Positions 45,324 through 53,690 of a stretch of DNA of 64,000 nt are shown one piece after another (position 1 is the stretch's first letter; every line of letters begins with the position of its first letter). The stretch lies in assembly GCF_016616425.1 (NCBI RefSeq), contig NZ_CP067101.1:2170001-2234000 (forward strand). Direction: 5' to 3'. The position numbers and the translations under genes were made by a program. The notes below the pieces were generated by a model. It saw only the letters and a program-made list of their open reading frames with translations. It did no database searches and was not told the origin of the DNA. This DNA comes from Bradyrhizobium diazoefficiens. GTDB lineage: Bacteria; Pseudomonadota; Alphaproteobacteria; Rhizobiales; Xanthobacteraceae.

Positions 45324-45830
45324 TCAAAATCCTCGACTGAAAATGGTCCAGATGCCACCACAGGCAATGGCAACTCCGTAAGGCAATGGTGCGTGGCGCA
45401 AATGGCGCCAGCGCTCGACCGCGTAGACGCGGCGGGCGAACGACGATCCGGCGGGCGCAAGCCGGGGATGTGGCAGGTTGCGCATCATCAGATGCAACAT
45501 GGCGAGAACGCCACCTGCCAAGGCGGTAGTGGTCAGCAATTGCATGATGCCCATCAATGGAAGGCCGACGGCCAGAGCAGCAAGCAGCTTGACGTCGCCG
45601 CCTCCCATCCAGCCGCGCATATAGACGGCCAACAGCAGCAGGAAGAGGATGGCTGCCGCGATCAGCGATTCCATGAGCTGCATTGGGCTGGCCAACTGAC
45701 TGACGATTCCAAGAAGCGCCAGCGCCACGCAGATCTCGTTCCGGATCAGTCGTGTCGCAATATCGAGCGTCGCGACATACAGCAACAACGAGACTTCAAG
45801 AATGGAAGCAATGGGAATAATCCAACTCAT
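45324..45830 (-). CDS. cpaA: Prepilin peptidase CpaA (TadV)
   Basis: This 168-residue integral membrane aspartic protease is of the short, methylase-free TadV type. The two catalytic aspartates are visible: Asp23 in VATLDIATRLIRN and the GxGD motif as WMGGGDVKLLAAL. About five to six membrane segments are predicted. It cleaves Flp pilin and the TadE-type pseudopilins after Gly. The pilin gene lies 275 bases upstream with a hairpin between, which is the usual arrangement for making far more pilin than machinery. Confidence 0.92.
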   Translation of the reverse strand: MSWIIPIASILEVSLLLYVATLDIATRLIRNEICVALALLGIVSQLASPMQLMESLIAAAILFLLLLAVYMRGWMGGGDVKLLAALAVGLPLMGIMQLLTTTALAGGVLAMLHLMMRNLPHPRLAPAGSSFARRVYAVERWRHLRHAPLPYGVAIACGGIWTIFSRGF

Positions 45831-46064
45831 GAAACGCGTGCCTCAAACTCATCGAAATACAGTGCTTTGAAAAAATAGACGCAGATACCGATGCCCCCTG
45901 AGACAACCGGATCAACAGCCGACAATCTTACTGACACCGTTACCGATCGTTTTCATCACGCCAGTATGGGCGTCTTCATAGGAGCAACTGCACCGTATCG
46001 AACATGGAGATTGGGAAAGTAGCGATTATCGATTTGCCGGAAGTTCGAACATAGTCTTTCCCGA

Positions 46065-46096
46065 AACCTGCCCCGCATTAGACTGCGGGGCAGGTT
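46065..46096 (-). terminator. Hairpin 3' of the pilin gene
   Basis: AACCTGCCCCGCA (46065-46077) pairs with TGCGGGGCAGGTT (46084-46096), a perfect 13-bp stem with a six-base loop, 8 bases past the pilin stop. It is followed on the minus strand by TCGGGAAAG, not a T-run. It probably acts as a partial terminator or mRNA 3'-end stabiliser that keeps pilin transcript abundant relative to cpaA. Confidence 0.7.
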
Positions 46097-46104
46097 CCTC
46101 AGGA

Positions 46105-46317
46105 TCAACCGATGGTGGCCGTAAGCTTCGTGGAGATCGCGGAGAAGCCAGCCTTCAGGGCGTCCACGAGCGGGCCAGTACCGCCAGACCCGAACGCCGC
46201 GCCCACGGTGACAATGATAGCAGCGGCGACGATGATGTACTCGAACGACACGACGCCGTTCTGATCCGCACGCAGCTGCTTCAGGGCTTCGGTGGTCTTG
46301 ATGTAATATTTCAACAT
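46105..46317 (-). CDS. Flp-type major pilin
   Basis: This 70-residue Flp/Fap pilin has a leader of about 21 residues ending in NG. The processing site is G|VVSFEY with the diagnostic Glu at +5 and Tyr at +6. The hydrophobic helix YIIVAAAIIVTVGAAFGSG follows. The mature pilin is about 49 residues. CCAATGTT marks the start region, with AGAGGGATTTTCTCCA before it on the coding strand giving a ribosome-binding site. It is the first gene of the Tad cluster and is followed by a strong hairpin. Confidence 0.93.
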   Translation of the reverse strand: MLKYYIKTTEALKQLRADQNGVVSFEYIIVAAAIIVTVGAAFGSGGTGPLVDALKAGFSAISTKLTATIG

Positions 46318-46682
46318 TGGAGAAAATCCCTCTTACTAAGATGAACTGACCGTTACCGTTGGCAGGCAAAATTCAGCCAACTGTCAGGAACCCTAATATT
46401 TCGCCGGGAAGTTGTCACCTGGTAATCCTTTTTTAACCTTACTTGCGACAACCGCTTGACGACGGTGAGGAAGTCGGGCGCACGGCGGCCAAACAGGCAA
46501 CTGCCGTTCATAAATCTGCCAATTGCACGGATGATAGGCAGACGGTCCCGTGCCAGCCGAAGCAGACCTCCTTGGCCGCCCTGTCAGGGTCATTGCCGTA
46601 TTCTGAATTTAAGAAACGTGACGCAATAATAATAAAAACGTCACGAGCACCATGCGCCGGGCCTCTTCACCGGCGTATCACC
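46318..46682 (-). promoter_or_regulatory. Upstream region of the pilin gene with a small inverted repeat
   Basis: This 365-base region must hold the main Tad promoter. At 46358-46363 and 46376-46381, GTTGGC and GCCAAC form a perfect 6-bp inverted repeat with a 12-base spacer, 41-64 bases before the pilin start, a plausible operator. A T-run and AT-rich patches occur around 46430 and 46600-46640. I see no gene and no certain -35/-10 pair. Confidence 0.3.
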
Positions 46683-47174
46683 TCACCGGGATTCCTTCGG
46701 CGCCGCCGCGCTGGCGCCGTCGCTTCGCTGCTGGGTCTCCGATGTCGATCCGTAGGGCAGCGGCTTGGCATCGGGGTCGGCGCGGCCGCACGAGCGGCTG
46801 GTGCAGAAAAAGCCGACATAGTCCTTCGCGTCGGCGCGATAGATTTTCACGAGCCCCTGCGTCTGGTCCACGATGATGTTGGAGCGGTGGACCACCTGAC
46901 CATCGGCAGCATAGGCCGTCATCAGCACGCGACCGGCCTTCAGGCCGCGGATCGTGAAGACGCGATCGGTTTCCGGAATGACCTGTGCGATGTCTTCGAC
47001 GGACAGCGAGAACCTGGCTACCGGCTGATCGAGCGTGAAGGTGCGGGCCTGCTCGGCCCGAAGCTCGATCGTCTCGGTGGCGACGATCTCCTGCATGCGC
47101 TGGGCGCTTGCAGGGCCGGCGACGTAGACAGCAATCAGTGACAGCAACGCTGCGGGCAAAATCAATCGTTTCAT
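46683..47174 (-). CDS. Exported protein with pilus-formation N-terminal domain
   Basis: This 163-residue protein has a signal peptide (LILPAALLSLIAVYVAGPAS, site after SAQ). The mature part carries the domain found at the N terminus of CpaC-type secretins: IELRAEQARTFTLDQPVARF, VIPETDRVFTIRGLKAGRVL and AYAADGQVVHRSNIIV. It has no secretin core. Two cysteines lie in FFCTSRSCGR. Such stand-alone proteins accompany Tad clusters and may cap, guide or regulate the secretin. It is on the same strand and directly upstream of the pilin region. Confidence 0.8.
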   Translation of the reverse strand: MKRLILPAALLSLIAVYVAGPASAQRMQEIVATETIELRAEQARTFTLDQPVARFSLSVEDIAQVIPETDRVFTIRGLKAGRVLMTAYAADGQVVHRSNIIVDQTQGLVKIYRADAKDYVGFFCTSRSCGRADPDAKPLPYGSTSETQQRSDGASAAAPKESR

Positions 47175-47342
47175 GAAAATTCCTCCCGAGAGACAGAAAA
47201 GCTTGTGAGCGCAAATGACACGCGGGCGGCGAAGACTAGCACGGCGCGCCGCCGTCGTCTCTTTCGTGTTGATCCCGGGCGCCGCGATCTTGCGTTCGAG
47301 CGAGGCTTGGGAGAAGCTGAACTGGGGACGCTGGGGACAGGT

Positions 47343-47630
47343 ATGCGCATCTATTTCGGTTTATCGGTTTTTCTTGCTTGTTGCGGGATGTCTGCCGGCG
47401 GGGCGCACGGCCAGGCCGCGTACCTGGTCGACGAGCGACCCTGTCCCGACCTCGACCCCGGCCTGCGGCAGCCGCGGGCCAACGAGTGGTGCGACTACGT
47501 CACCAAGATCAAGCGCTGCGACGGCGATCTGGCTGAGCGCCTGTTTCAGCAAAGCCGGGCCCCGGCCTATCTGATGTCCGAGCTCGGCACCGAGCATCCG
47601 CGCCGGCTGATCTGCCGTCCCAACGACTGA
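47343..47630 (+). CDS. Small exported cysteine-containing protein
   Basis: The product is 95 residues from the ATG at 47343 (MRIYFGLSVFLACCGMSAGG), a signal peptide ending AHGQ. The frame is open upstream to 47205, but that part looks non-coding and would lack the signal peptide. The mature part has PCPDLDPGLRQPRANEWCDY, IKRCDGDLAERLF and LICRPND, giving four cysteines and probably two disulfides. No family is recognised. It is divergent from the pilus N-domain gene. Confidence 0.6.
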   Translation: MRIYFGLSVFLACCGMSAGGAHGQAAYLVDERPCPDLDPGLRQPRANEWCDYVTKIKRCDGDLAERLFQQSRAPAYLMSELGTEHPRRLICRPND

Positions 47631-48118
47631 GCGTCGTCAGCGGCAACCGGCCCGTCTGCGGCAATAATAATAATAATAGAGAGTGGGGGTCAAAGCCCGG
47701 CCGGCAGCGGCGAGGTGGCGCTCAACCCCGTAATTGTACGGAATCTGCTTGGCGGCGCAATCGCGCTAGGATGCTTGATGCCGGGGCTGGCATTTGATCA
47801 CGGACATCCATTTCAACCGGCAAGGGGCCGCTCTTCGGAGCGGCCCCTTTCAGTTTGCCAGGCGATGGAAAGGAAGCCCGCCTCCGGCAAAAGTGCAGTG
47901 GAGGCGGGCCAAGGTCCATGTTGCGGCGCCGTGCTCCCGGGGCTGGTATGGGTGCCGTCGCTCGCGATGGAAACCGTAGCACCGTGGAACCCGGCCAGAA
48001 ATCCGCAAGACTACTGAACAACCAAGGCGACCGAACAACGACGTCGCTCGCGTGAAAGGATCGCATTTGCCGAAAACCGATCGGCTCGTTAGCATTTTCG
48101 GAATTCTTTTCGCACAGA
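47631..48118. other. Intergenic region holding an AAT microsatellite and a UUCG hairpin
   Basis: About 490 bases. It contains (AAT)5 at 47663-47677 and the isolated strong hairpin at 47822-47849, listed separately. Short frames on both strands have no recognisable features. Confidence 0.45.
47822..47849. terminator. Perfect 12-bp hairpin with UUCG tetraloop
   Basis: AAGGGGCCGCTC - TTCG - GAGCGGCCCCTT is a perfect stem closed by the extra-stable UUCG loop, then TCAGTTT. It lies 190 bases past the nearest plus-strand stop (47630), so it is either a distant terminator or the 3' end of an unannotated short transcript. On the other strand the loop reads CGAA, which is less stable, so the plus strand is more likely. 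Confidence 0.6.
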
Positions 48119-48352
48119 ATGGACAAGACGCGCAATTTGAATGCTGCGTTGCTGGCAAGCCCAGGGCTATCCAAATTTCAAGCCGGAGCAAAGCTCAAGA
48201 TCGATGGATCGATCGAAGGTCTTGCGCTCAAGGAATTCTTCCTGCTCCCTTCGACAATCGGAGCCGCCTTCCACTGCTGCGAGTTGGCCTGGATCAACGG
48301 TGACCACATTGGAGTTCATTTCCTGCGTGGCAAGAACATGAGCAAGGTGTGA
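48119..48352 (+). CDS. PilZ-like protein lacking the N-terminal arginine motif
   Basis: The product is 77 residues. The core IDGSIEGLALKEFFLLP followed by CCELAWINGDHIGVHFL matches the DxSxxG element and the closing strands of a PilZ domain (c-di-GMP receptor). The first motif (RxxxR) is not present: upstream of DGS there is only KTRNLNAALLASPGLSKFQA. It may be a degenerate PilZ that no longer binds the nucleotide or acts as a partner. A second PilZ gene starts 7 bases after its stop. No in-frame upstream start extends it. Confidence 0.6.
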   Translation: MDKTRNLNAALLASPGLSKFQAGAKLKIDGSIEGLALKEFFLLPSTIGAAFHCCELAWINGDHIGVHFLRGKNMSKV

Positions 48353-48359
48353 GTCGTCC

Positions 48360-48602
48360 ATGGAGGAGCGCCGCAGACAGCAGCGTGCGATCGTCGACGA
48401 GGTTGCATACATCGCCGGCGACGGCTCCAGCATGCGATGCCGCGTCGTCAGCCTGTCCGATCATGGCGCCGCTATCAAGATATCAGAGGGCGCCTACGTC
48501 AGACCTCGCTTCCAGTTGATGCTGGCGAAGGATCGTATCATCAGAAATTGTCGGGTCGTCTGGTCCAGCGAAGATCGTATCGGCGTTGAGTTCCTGGATT
48601 AG
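48360..48602 (+). CDS. PilZ-domain protein
   Basis: This 80-residue single-domain protein starts MEERRRQQR, giving an RxxxR motif at residues 5-9, the signature for c-di-GMP contact. The second motif reads SLSDHGAAI, with Ser where Asp or Asn is most common in (D/N)xSxxG. The closing strand is VVWSSEDRIGVEFLD. It probably binds c-di-GMP and changes a partner's activity, but the second-motif change makes affinity uncertain. It is cotranscribed with the PilZ-like gene before it. Confidence 0.8.
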   Translation: MEERRRQQRAIVDEVAYIAGDGSSMRCRVVSLSDHGAAIKISEGAYVRPRFQLMLAKDRIIRNCRVVWSSEDRIGVEFLD

Positions 48603-48648
48603 GGCGTTTCGTCCACCGCCCGTGCCAACCCCGATCCTCGGCGGCTGC

Positions 48649-49821
48649 TCAGTTCACGCGCAGCACGGCGTCTGCATTGCGGCTGCCCTTCTGGATGATG
48701 ATGATGGCGCCGTTGTGGATCGCAAATCTGGCGCCGAGCAGCTTGGGCAGCTTGTCAGTCAGCGAGGACGGAAACGGGATGGTCCCGCCGTTGAAGGGAT
48801 CGCCGATCTTCATCGGCGCAGCAGGCGGACCGGCGTAGGGAGCCGGTTTGATGTAATCCCCGATCAGCTGGATCTCTTCCCGGGACAGCGCGATCGTCTT
48901 CTGCTCCGGTTCGCGTCCGGTCGATGCTCTCTTGGTTTCGGCGGCGTCCTTCTCCTTTTGCCTCGCCTGCGCTTCGGATCGATCGAACTGTCGCAGTCGC
49001 TCCTTGAGCGGAAGCATTTCTCTCTCCAGCCCTGCGATTTCGGACTTCAGCGACTTGATCTGCATCAGCGCAATTGCGGCGCCGGCGCAGATCATCAGCA
49101 CGAGCACGCTCAGCAGCGCGAACATGGCCGGCAGGAGGTTCGCTTTCGGCGTTGCGGCCGACCTGGGTTCATGTCGCTCCAGATGCCGCCGCCAGATCCG
49201 AAGTCCCTGCTGCAGCTTGCTTCGAAGCATGCGAAGGCGGTCGAAGCCCCGAGCTTGCCGTCGCGTTGTCGGGATCACCCTGGATTGCGCGACCGAAACC
49301 AGGAAAGCTGGCGCTTCCGGAGCGGGAGCTTCTGCGGTGCCGGCCTGACCAGCCGTTTCAGGATCGGTCTGCTCCGCATCTGACGCGACCTCGATCGCGT
49401 CGACCGGGACAGCGACAGGCGCTCCGGACAAGTCGGCGCCAGCGCTTTCCGGAGTTGTCAGGGTGCCAACGTCTTGATCGGCGTCAAGCGATCTGAACTC
49501 GAGATTGAAGATCTTCAGCCGCTCCTCAGTCCCGATGAGATCATCAATCAGGTTCATTGAAGCGAAGCTTGACGCTGCGCTCCGGGATTCAAGCGCGTGC
49601 AGGACCGTTCGTCCGGCATCGGTGATACACACCGTATCCCCATCGAACCTGACGAGGCCCGATCGAACGAGGTCGGCAAGCGCAGAGAAGTGGTCCGGGT
49701 CGGAACCTGCCGCGTCGTCAACTTCCGCGAGAGCACCGACTTGTTCTTCGAGGTCCGCCAGCGTCACGCGTCCGTCCGATCGACTGGCCAGAGCCGTCAA
49801 AGCTGCCATTTTGAACAGCAC
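48649..49821 (-). CDS. Membrane protein with winged-helix-like N terminus and coiled coil
   Basis: The product is 390 residues and its architecture is unusual. Residues 1-85 look like a winged helix-turn-helix (ALTALASRSDGRVTLADLEE, LVRSGLVRFDGDTVCITDAG). A long acidic, Pro/Ala-rich linker runs from about 100 to 185. A basic stretch (RLRMLRSKLQQGLRIWRRHL) is followed by one membrane helix at about 232-252 (MFALLSVLVLMICAGAAIAL). A coiled coil follows at about 253-300. The C-terminal part from about 310 to 390 is beta-rich, ending NGAIIIIQKGSRNADAVLRV. This could be a membrane-tethered regulator with a periplasmic sensor. No named family is recognised. Confidence 0.65.
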   Translation of the reverse strand: MLFKMAALTALASRSDGRVTLADLEEQVGALAEVDDAAGSDPDHFSALADLVRSGLVRFDGDTVCITDAGRTVLHALESRSAASSFASMNLIDDLIGTEERLKIFNLEFRSLDADQDVGTLTTPESAGADLSGAPVAVPVDAIEVASDAEQTDPETAGQAGTAEAPAPEAPAFLVSVAQSRVIPTTRRQARGFDRLRMLRSKLQQGLRIWRRHLERHEPRSAATPKANLLPAMFALLSVLVLMICAGAAIALMQIKSLKSEIAGLEREMLPLKERLRQFDRSEAQARQKEKDAAETKRASTGREPEQKTIALSREEIQLIGDYIKPAPYAGPPAAPMKIGDPFNGGTIPFPSSLTDKLPKLLGARFAIHNGAIIIIQKGSRNADAVLRVN

Positions 49822-50008
49822 GTATCCCCCGGTGGAACGAACGCAATTGCTTCGCCTTGCGCCTGAAGCGCGATGCGAGGCACTCTACCTGGAGCCGGAC
49901 CTGGAGCCGGGAATGGCCGCCGTTGACCGTCTGGTCGACGGCGCCTCGATCGGCCGCCACCGGTTCACGACCACCCTTGACGAGCTTGCCCTCCGGGGCG
50001 CCTGGCCT

Positions 50009-50398
50009 TCAGTAGCCCTGAAGCGTGCACGCGACTTGGCTGTGCGGTCCGAAGTTCAGCAACGCGTTGTCACGGAAGCCATCCAGCCAGACGCCGCGAC
50101 CGGCATAGCGATAACCGACGCCCATCGGGATCATACGAACGTGCATACCGCCATGGTGCCCGGTCAACAACGAAGCCGTGACCACTTCGCCCGCGACGCT
50201 GACAGCGATCGGACACAGCGGGTACTGCCGGCCGTTCTCGCACGTGAAGACGATCTCCGAGCAACTGCCGACCGCAGCCGGCCCGGAAGTCATCAGGCCC
50301 AGATCGGCGGCGGCGGAAGGACGTGAACCGCCCAGCAGCGCGCCACCCAGCAGCAGGGCCGTTGCAACACCTGTCGCCATCAAATTGCGCATCGCCAT
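50009..50398 (-). CDS. Exported hypothetical protein (intact paralogue of the remnant at 16835)
   Basis: The product is 129 residues with a signal peptide (ATALLLGGALLGGSRPSAAA, site near residue 31). The mature part has three or four cysteines (GSCSEIVFTCENG, PLCPIAV, VACTL). It ends with the characteristic MGVGYRYAGRGVWLDGFRDN and ALLNFG. It looks like a small disulfide-bonded periplasmic or surface protein. A frameshifted copy of its 3' third lies 33 kb away, so the family has been duplicated and partly lost in this genome. Function unknown. Confidence 0.7.
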   Translation of the reverse strand: MAMRNLMATGVATALLLGGALLGGSRPSAAADLGLMTSGPAAVGSCSEIVFTCENGRQYPLCPIAVSVAGEVVTASLLTGHHGGMHVRMIPMGVGYRYAGRGVWLDGFRDNALLNFGPHSQVACTLQGY

Positions 50399-50625
50399 CC
50401 CCTTAGCCGGTCACCCGGAGAATAATGAGCTTCAAAAGAGCAAAAATCGGGATTGAGGTCAAACCAGGAAACGCCCCCTGCACAGGCAGAGGCAGCGAAA
50501 CGGCCTCGGCCGTTGCCATTCTGCATCAGGTGGCGTCGGAGATCCCGGCTTCGCTGCGGAGCGCTTGCACTCTTGACCAGGGGCCCTCCGGCCCTTCCGC
50601 AGGCTCGACGTCAATCCCGCTACGC

Positions 50626-51975
50626 TCAGCTTTCGCGGAAGGCGTGAGCGAAGCTGTCAGTCAGCGGCTGGATCAGGTAGTCGAGCAGGGTTCGCTGTCC
50701 CGTCACGATCGAGACATCGACCGGCATGCCCGGATACAGCTTCACATGAGGCACCTGCTTGAGTTCGGCGGTGCTGACCTCGACGCGGGCGAGATAATAG
50801 GTGGTGTTGGTCTTTTCGTCGGTGGTGGCGTCGCCGGCGACCCACTTCACAGAGCCCTGGACGGTCGGGGTGATGCGTTGCTTGTAGGCGACAAACCGCA
50901 CTGTCGCGGGCAGGTCCGGCCGCACCACGTCGATGTCGAGCGGCTGCACCTTCACCTCCAGCACCATTTTGTCCTGCAACGGCACCAGATCGAGGATGGC
51001 GCCACCGGGCGCAACCACGCCGCCCTTGGTGAAGAATTTCATGTTCAGGATCGTGCCGTCCTGCGGCGCCACCACGTCGGTTCGTCCCGCCTTGGCGATG
51101 AACTTCCGCAACTCCTCGGCGGCCTCGTTGCGGTCACCCTGCACCTTCCTCAGCTCTTCCGAGACTGCCTTGGCCTGCGTGCTGCGCACACTCATGATCT
51201 GCGCCTCGGCCTCGCCGATCTGTTCGCGCAGCGACTGCAGCTTGCCCTTGTTCGCTCCCATCTCGCCTTTGGCCGCCATCAGCTGACGCTCGAGTTCGAG
51301 CATCTTCGGCTTGAGCGAAAGCCCCTTGGTCAGCAGGAATTTCTGGTCGTTGAGCTGCTCTTCGAACAGCGGAATCTGCTGTTCGATGCTCTTGTTCTGC
51401 GCTTCGAGGGACGCCATCTGGGCGCGGTATTGTTCGCTCCGCTGCGTCCAGACGCTGACCTGATCCTGCAGCGCGCGCCGATGATCGGCGAAGATCTTGG
51501 TTTGACCTTCCATGATTTCGCGCATGGCGGCATCGTTGCGGCGCGAGGAAAGGCTTTCGGGAAACTGGATCGAGGCGGCATTGTCCCGCTCGGCGATGAG
51601 GCGTGCTTCCTGTGCCGTGAGCGCATCCACCTTGGCGCGCTTGGCGTCGCGATCGGCATCGGCATCGAGGCTGTCGAGGCGGAGCAGCACCTGCCCCGTT
51701 TTGACCAGGTCGCCATCGCGCACCAGAATCTCGCGGATGATTCCGCCTTCGAGATGCTGAATGGTCTTGCGATTGCTATCGACTTTGACGGCGCCAGGCG
51801 CCACGGCTGCGCTCGACAAGGGAGCAAAGGCCGCCCAGCCGCCGAACCCTCCGAGCAGCACGACAAAGATCACAACTGCGGTCTTGATCAGTCCGCTGAT
51901 CGGCGGTTGTGCCGTGACCGGCGAGGGCAAAGGCCGGACTGCTGCAGTCGGCTCGATCGTGGTGGACAAACTCAT
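50626..51975 (-). CDS. Type I secretion membrane fusion protein (HlyD/PrtE family), second system
   Basis: This 449-residue protein has a Pro/Thr-rich cytoplasmic start, one TM segment at about 33-53 and a lipoyl half (VAPGAVKVDSNRKTIQHLEG, GIIREILVRDGDLVKTGQVL). A long coiled coil runs from about 105 to 300. The second lipoyl half and barrel domain (APQDGTILNMKFFTKGGVVA, VVRPDLPATVRFVAYKQRIT) end with the typical VKLYPGMPVDVSIVTGQRTL. The start overlaps the stop of the ABC gene by four bases. No TolC gene is adjacent; the one at 30677 or another elsewhere could serve. Confidence 0.92.
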   Translation of the reverse strand: MSLSTTIEPTAAVRPLPSPVTAQPPISGLIKTAVVIFVVLLGGFGGWAAFAPLSSAAVAPGAVKVDSNRKTIQHLEGGIIREILVRDGDLVKTGQVLLRLDSLDADADRDAKRAKVDALTAQEARLIAERDNAASIQFPESLSSRRNDAAMREIMEGQTKIFADHRRALQDQVSVWTQRSEQYRAQMASLEAQNKSIEQQIPLFEEQLNDQKFLLTKGLSLKPKMLELERQLMAAKGEMGANKGKLQSLREQIGEAEAQIMSVRSTQAKAVSEELRKVQGDRNEAAEELRKFIAKAGRTDVVAPQDGTILNMKFFTKGGVVAPGGAILDLVPLQDKMVLEVKVQPLDIDVVRPDLPATVRFVAYKQRITPTVQGSVKWVAGDATTDEKTNTTYYLARVEVSTAELKQVPHVKLYPGMPVDVSIVTGQRTLLDYLIQPLTDSFAHAFRES

Positions 51976-53690
51976 GCCGTCACCGCTCGCACCTGCTTGT
52001 TCTCCGCCACATGCACAGCCCTTCGCTGGATCTGACCGAGCACGGAGTTACGCTCGCCGAACAGTTCGACCTGTCCCTCGTTGAGGACCAGTACCTTGTC
52101 GACATGGGCCATCAGCGAGGGCCGGTGGGCGATGACGACCACGGTGGTGCCCGCCTCCTTCATGGCCTTGATCGCCTCGTTCAGGGCGTGCTCGCCGGGC
52201 GCGTCCAGGCTCGCATTCGGCTCGTCGAGCACGAGCAGCGATGGCCGGCCGAACAGCGCTCGCGCCAGTCCGACGCGCTGGCGCTGGCCGCCGGACAGGA
52301 TCGCGCCCTGCTCGCCGATCTCGGTGTCATAGCCCTTCGGCAAACGCAGGATCATGTCGTGCACGCCCGCCATCTGCGCAGCCGCCACCACGTCGGCGGG
52401 ATCGGCATCCTCGTCCATGCGCGCGATGTTCTCGCGGACCGTCCCGAGAAACAGCTCGACGTCCTGTGGCAGATAGCCGACGCAGCGGCCGAAGCGTTCG
52501 CGGCTCCAGTCATGCACGTCGGCGCCGTCAAGCCGCACCACGCCGGAATCCGGCTCGTAGATGCCGACCATCAGCCGCGCCAATGTCGACTTGCCGGCGG
52601 CGGACGGACCGATCACCGCCAGCGCCTCGCCCGGCTGCAAATGGAAGCTGATGCCCTTCAGCACGGGACTGCTGCGGCCCGGCGGCGTATAGGTGACGTG
52701 CTCGGCCGACACCTCGCCGTTGGGCTTGGGCAGCGGCATCGCGCTGCCATGCAGCAGCGGCTGCTCGAACAGCGCGGTCAGCCTTTTCCAGGCCTCGCGG
52801 GCCGCAACCACGTTCTTCCAGGTGCCGATCGCCTGCTCGACCGGCGCCAGCGCCCGTCCCATGATGATGGACGCGGCGACCATGCTGCCGGCGGTGAGCT
52901 TGTTGTCGAGCACGAGGTAGGCGCCGACGCCGAGAATGGCGATCTGCAGCAGCATGCGGAAGAATTTCGCGGCCGAGGAAACGAACCCGGCACGGTCGCT
53001 GGCGATCCCCTGCAGCGAGAGCACCTCGGCATTGTTGATGTCCCAGCGGCGGGCGAGCGCCCCGATCATGCCCATGCCGTCGATGACCTCGGCATTGCGC
53101 ACCGCCGATTCGATCCCGTGAAAGCCGCGGCCCGATGCGGCATTGGCCTGCTTGAGCACGCGCTGGGTCATCAGATTGTTGGCCAGCGCGAGCGCAAACA
53201 GCACGATGGCGCCGATCGTCGCGACCAGCCCAAGCAGCGGATGCAGCAGGAACACGAAGCCGAGATAGATCGGCATCCAGGGCGCATCGAACAACGCGGT
53301 CATGCCGCCGCCGGCGAGAAACCTGCAGACGGTGACGAGATCGCGCACCGCCTCGCCGCGATAGGATGAGCCGCGCACCGCATTCTCGATGCCGCGCGAA
53401 AATGCCATCGGCGAGAGGATGCGCTCGAGCCAGGTGCCGATCCGTACCAGGATGCGCGAGCGGACCAGTTCCAGCAGCGCCATCGCCAGCAGCGCCGCAA
53501 CCGCAATGACCGTGAGATAGGCGAGGGTCGAGAGACTGCGCGCGGTGAGCACGCGATCATAGACCTGGAGCATGTAGATCGAGGTCGTCAGCACCAGAAG
53601 GTTGACGGCGAGGCTGATGCCCAGGACCGCAACGAAGCCGCTGCGGCAGCGGCTCATGGCCGTGGTCAAATGGGTACGCGTGCTGGACAT
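51972..53690 (-). CDS. Type I secretion ABC transporter (PrtD family), second system
   Basis: This 572-residue transporter has no C39 domain, as in the PrtD/AprD type. Membrane helices start at FVAVLGISLAVNLLVLTTSI, with the family's MLQVYDRVLTARSLSTL and FDAPWMPIYLGFVFLLHPLL. The ATPase domain shows GPSAAGKSTLARLM (Walker A), YLPQDVELF (Q loop), LSGGQRQRVGLARALFG (signature), LLVLDEPNASLD (Walker B) and VVIAHRPSL. It lies 142 bases downstream of the likely cargo gene and overlaps the HlyD gene. Confidence 0.94.
   Translation of the reverse strand: MSSTRTHLTTAMSRCRSGFVAVLGISLAVNLLVLTTSIYMLQVYDRVLTARSLSTLAYLTVIAVAALLAMALLELVRSRILVRIGTWLERILSPMAFSRGIENAVRGSSYRGEAVRDLVTVCRFLAGGGMTALFDAPWMPIYLGFVFLLHPLLGLVATIGAIVLFALALANNLMTQRVLKQANAASGRGFHGIESAVRNAEVIDGMGMIGALARRWDINNAEVLSLQGIASDRAGFVSSAAKFFRMLLQIAILGVGAYLVLDNKLTAGSMVAASIIMGRALAPVEQAIGTWKNVVAAREAWKRLTALFEQPLLHGSAMPLPKPNGEVSAEHVTYTPPGRSSPVLKGISFHLQPGEALAVIGPSAAGKSTLARLMVGIYEPDSGVVRLDGADVHDWSRERFGRCVGYLPQDVELFLGTVRENIARMDEDADPADVVAAAQMAGVHDMILRLPKGYDTEIGEQGAILSGGQRQRVGLARALFGRPSLLVLDEPNASLDAPGEHALNEAIKAMKEAGTTVVVIAHRPSLMAHVDKVLVLNEGQVELFGERNSVLGQIQRRAVHVAENKQVRAVTA

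Noticed and set aside
46355..46385. Sigma-54 promoter for the pilin gene (TGGC...TTGC on the minus strand)
   Set aside because: The GG and GC elements are separated by 9 bases, whereas sigma-54 sites need 10.
47663..47677. Phase-variable microsatellite (AAT)5
   Set aside because: It lies in an intergenic gap, is short, uses a 3-base unit and has no promoter spacing or frame to switch.
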